A DNA stretch of 64,000 bases from NCBI RefSeq assembly GCF_001896205.1, contig NZ_MPNU01000001.1, positions 1,336,427 to 1,400,426 of the forward strand, in the 5' to 3' direction. The notes under the pieces are model-generated. The model did not search any database, was not told where the DNA came from, and saw only the letters and a program-made list of their open reading frames with translations. Shown one piece after another: positions 62,435 to 64,000 of the stretch (position 1 is its first letter; each line of letters begins with the position of its first letter). This stretch comes from Edwardsiella piscicida (GTDB taxonomy: Bacteria; Pseudomonadota; Gammaproteobacteria; Enterobacterales; Enterobacteriaceae). The position numbers and the translations under genes are program-made.

Positions 62435-63793
62435 ATGCTTGAGCTACTGATTGGGGTCGTGGTCGCCGTTGGCGTCGGGCGTTACATTATTAAAGGATAC
62501 TCCCCCACCGGGGTACTGATGACCGGCGGCCTGCTGCTGCTGATCATCAGCGCGCTGATGGGGCACGATGTCCTGCCCGCCAGCGCAAAGTCGACCGGCT
62601 GGCGCGCGACCGATATCGTTGAGTATGTCAAAGTTCTGCTGATGAGCCGCGGCGGCGACCTCGGCATGATGATCATGATGCTGTGCGGCTTTGCCGCCTA
62701 TATGACCCATATCGGCGCTAACGATATGGTGGTCAAGCTGGCCTCACGCCCGCTGCGCTACATCAACTCGCCTTATATTTTGATGATTGCGGCCTACTTT
62801 GTCGCCTGCCTGATGTCGCTGGCCGTTTCGTCAGCCACCGGGCTGGGGGTACTGCTGATGGCGACCCTGTTCCCGGTGATGGTCAACGTGGGGATCAGCC
62901 GCGGTGCGGCGGCCGCTATCTGTGCCTCGCCGGCGGCGATCATCCTGGCGCCGACCTCCGGCGACGTGGTGCTGGCCGCGAAGGCGTCTGAAATGCCGCT
63001 GATCGACTTTGCCTTTAAAACAACCCTGCCCATCTCTATCACCGCCATCGTCTGCATGGCGATTGCCCACTATTTCTGGCAGCGTTACCTGGATAACAAG
63101 GAGCAGGCGCAGCACGAGATGCTGGATGTCAGCGAGATCACCACTACGGCGCCGTCGTTTTACGCCATTCTGCCCTTTACGCCGATCATCGGCGTGCTGG
63201 TGTTCGACGGCAAGTGGGGGCCGCATCTGCATATCATCAGCGTCTTGGTTATCTGCATGCTGCTGGCATCGGTGATTGAGTTTCTGCGCAGCTTCGACGC
63301 TAAAAAGGTCTATAGCGGGCTGGAGGTGGCCTACCGCGGGATGGCGGATGCCTTTGCCAGCGTGGTGATGCTGTTGGTGGCGGCCGGGGTCTTTGCCCAG
63401 GGGCTGAGCACCGTCGGCTTTATCAGCAGCCTGATCGAGCTGGCGCAGTCCTTCGGCACCGGCGGCATCATCATGATGCTGGTGCTGGTGGTGATCACCA
63501 TGCTGGCGGCGATGACCACTGGCTCCGGCAACGCGCCGTTCTACGCCTTTGTCGAACTGATCCCCAAGCTGTCTGGCCAGATGGGCATCAACCCAGCCTA
63601 CCTGACCATTCCGATGCTGCAGGCTTCCAACCTGGGCCGCACCCTGTCACCGGTCTCCGGCGTGGTGGTCGCCGTCTCCGGGATGGCCAAGATCTCCCCC
63701 TTTGAGGTGGTGAAACGCACCTCTGTACCGGTACTGGTCGGCCTGGTGGTGGTGATCGTCGCCACCGAGTTTATGGTGCCGCTACACCGCTAA
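62435..63793 (+). CDS. dcuC: Anaerobic C4-dicarboxylate transporter DcuC
   Basis: Inner-membrane carrier that exports succinate during fermentation. 452 aa (E. coli 461; the C-terminal tail is shorter). About twelve helices. Long near-identical stretches include MMIMMLCGFAAYMTHIGAND, AAICASPAAIILAPTSGDV, LDVSEITTTAP and TTGSGNAPFYAFVE. The ATG at 62435 follows GTTGAGGAAGAAT; the open frame upstream is not homologous. A terminator follows. Confidence 0.96.
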   Translation: MLELLIGVVVAVGVGRYIIKGYSPTGVLMTGGLLLLIISALMGHDVLPASAKSTGWRATDIVEYVKVLLMSRGGDLGMMIMMLCGFAAYMTHIGANDMVVKLASRPLRYINSPYILMIAAYFVACLMSLAVSSATGLGVLLMATLFPVMVNVGISRGAAAAICASPAAIILAPTSGDVVLAAKASEMPLIDFAFKTTLPISITAIVCMAIAHYFWQRYLDNKEQAQHEMLDVSEITTTAPSFYAILPFTPIIGVLVFDGKWGPHLHIISVLVICMLLASVIEFLRSFDAKKVYSGLEVAYRGMADAFASVVMLLVAAGVFAQGLSTVGFISSLIELAQSFGTGGIIMMLVLVVITMLAAMTTGSGNAPFYAFVELIPKLSGQMGINPAYLTIPMLQASNLGRTLSPVSGVVVAVSGMAKISPFEVVKRTSVPVLVGLVVVIVATEFMVPLHR

Positions 63794-63813
63794 GGGCATA
63801 CCAGACGTGAGAG

Positions 63814-63839
63814 GGCAGGCCGAGTGGCCTGCCTTTTTT
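63814..63839 (+). terminator. Rho-independent terminator after dcuC
   Basis: GGCAGGCC, loop GAGT, GGCCTGCC and six T. Downstream (63840-64000) no gene is recognisable. Confidence 0.92.
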
Positions 63840-64000
63840 GTCTCTAGAACTCCTTGATAGTGTAGGAGATCGTGCTTGGTACACATCAAGGATGTGAAGG
63901 GTGGGCGGTTCAAAAGTCATGCCGATACAATCCCGCGTTACAGCGGTGGTGTGCGATTGGTATCGTAGAAATAATTGTGTGATAAAACATCAAACGGCCT

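Overview
The window looks like a GC-rich chromosome segment of an Enterobacterales bacterium, most likely Edwardsiella or a close Hafniaceae relative. This is inferred from proteins that are very close to E. coli ones, E. coli-like gene blocks in a rearranged order, and host genes that look about 58-60% GC by eye. No 16S gene is present, so the genus is a judgement.

Layout. 1-5.7 kb: cysK (cut by the window edge), cysZ, zipA, ligA and an unfamiliar tail-anchored protein. 5.9-9.6 kb: a reverse tRNA operon (six Val-TAC, one Lys-TTT), gltX, a YfeC-like regulator and four tandem tRNA-Ala(GGC). 9.7-15.4 kb: a heptamer tandem repeat, nupC, mntH, a repeat-containing DUF2502-like secreted protein, glk, mysB and a DsrE-family protein. 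15.4-20 kb: opgG-opgH (osmoregulated periplasmic glucans), preceded by a curious repeated dyad. 20.5-29.6 kb: ygeA, a YnfC-like exported protein, moeA-moeB, folE-yeiB and a membrane EAL phosphodiesterase (pdeA-like). 29.6-37.3 kb: a reverse block of sanA, maeA, cdd, yohK-yohJ, rarD and sbcB.

The accessory part lies at 37.3-48.2 kb. An AT-rich islet next to sbcB carries an acyltransferase-3 gene. It is followed by a decayed IS3-family element interrupted by an IS110/IS1111-type insertion sequence, whose transposase is frameshifted in a poly-A run. After host genes yeeA and dinG come a FepE-type wzz, an AT-rich glycosyltransferase gene and a second, truncated copy of the wzz 3' end. The acyltransferase, Wzz and glycosyltransferase all point to surface-polysaccharide (O-antigen) variation, in the neighbourhood where E. 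coli keeps its wzz/rfb locus.

48.2-64 kb returns to core genes: nfo, yeiH, a small membrane protein, a UspF-like protein, yeiE, lysP, metG/mrp (divergent), udk, an EamA transporter, dcd, asmA and dcuC with an FNR-like site.

No complete defence system, CRISPR array or prophage is visible. The observations most worth a second look are the nested IS structure with its possible bridge RNA, the wzz 3'-end duplication around a foreign glycosyltransferase, and the two dyad repeats upstream of opgG.
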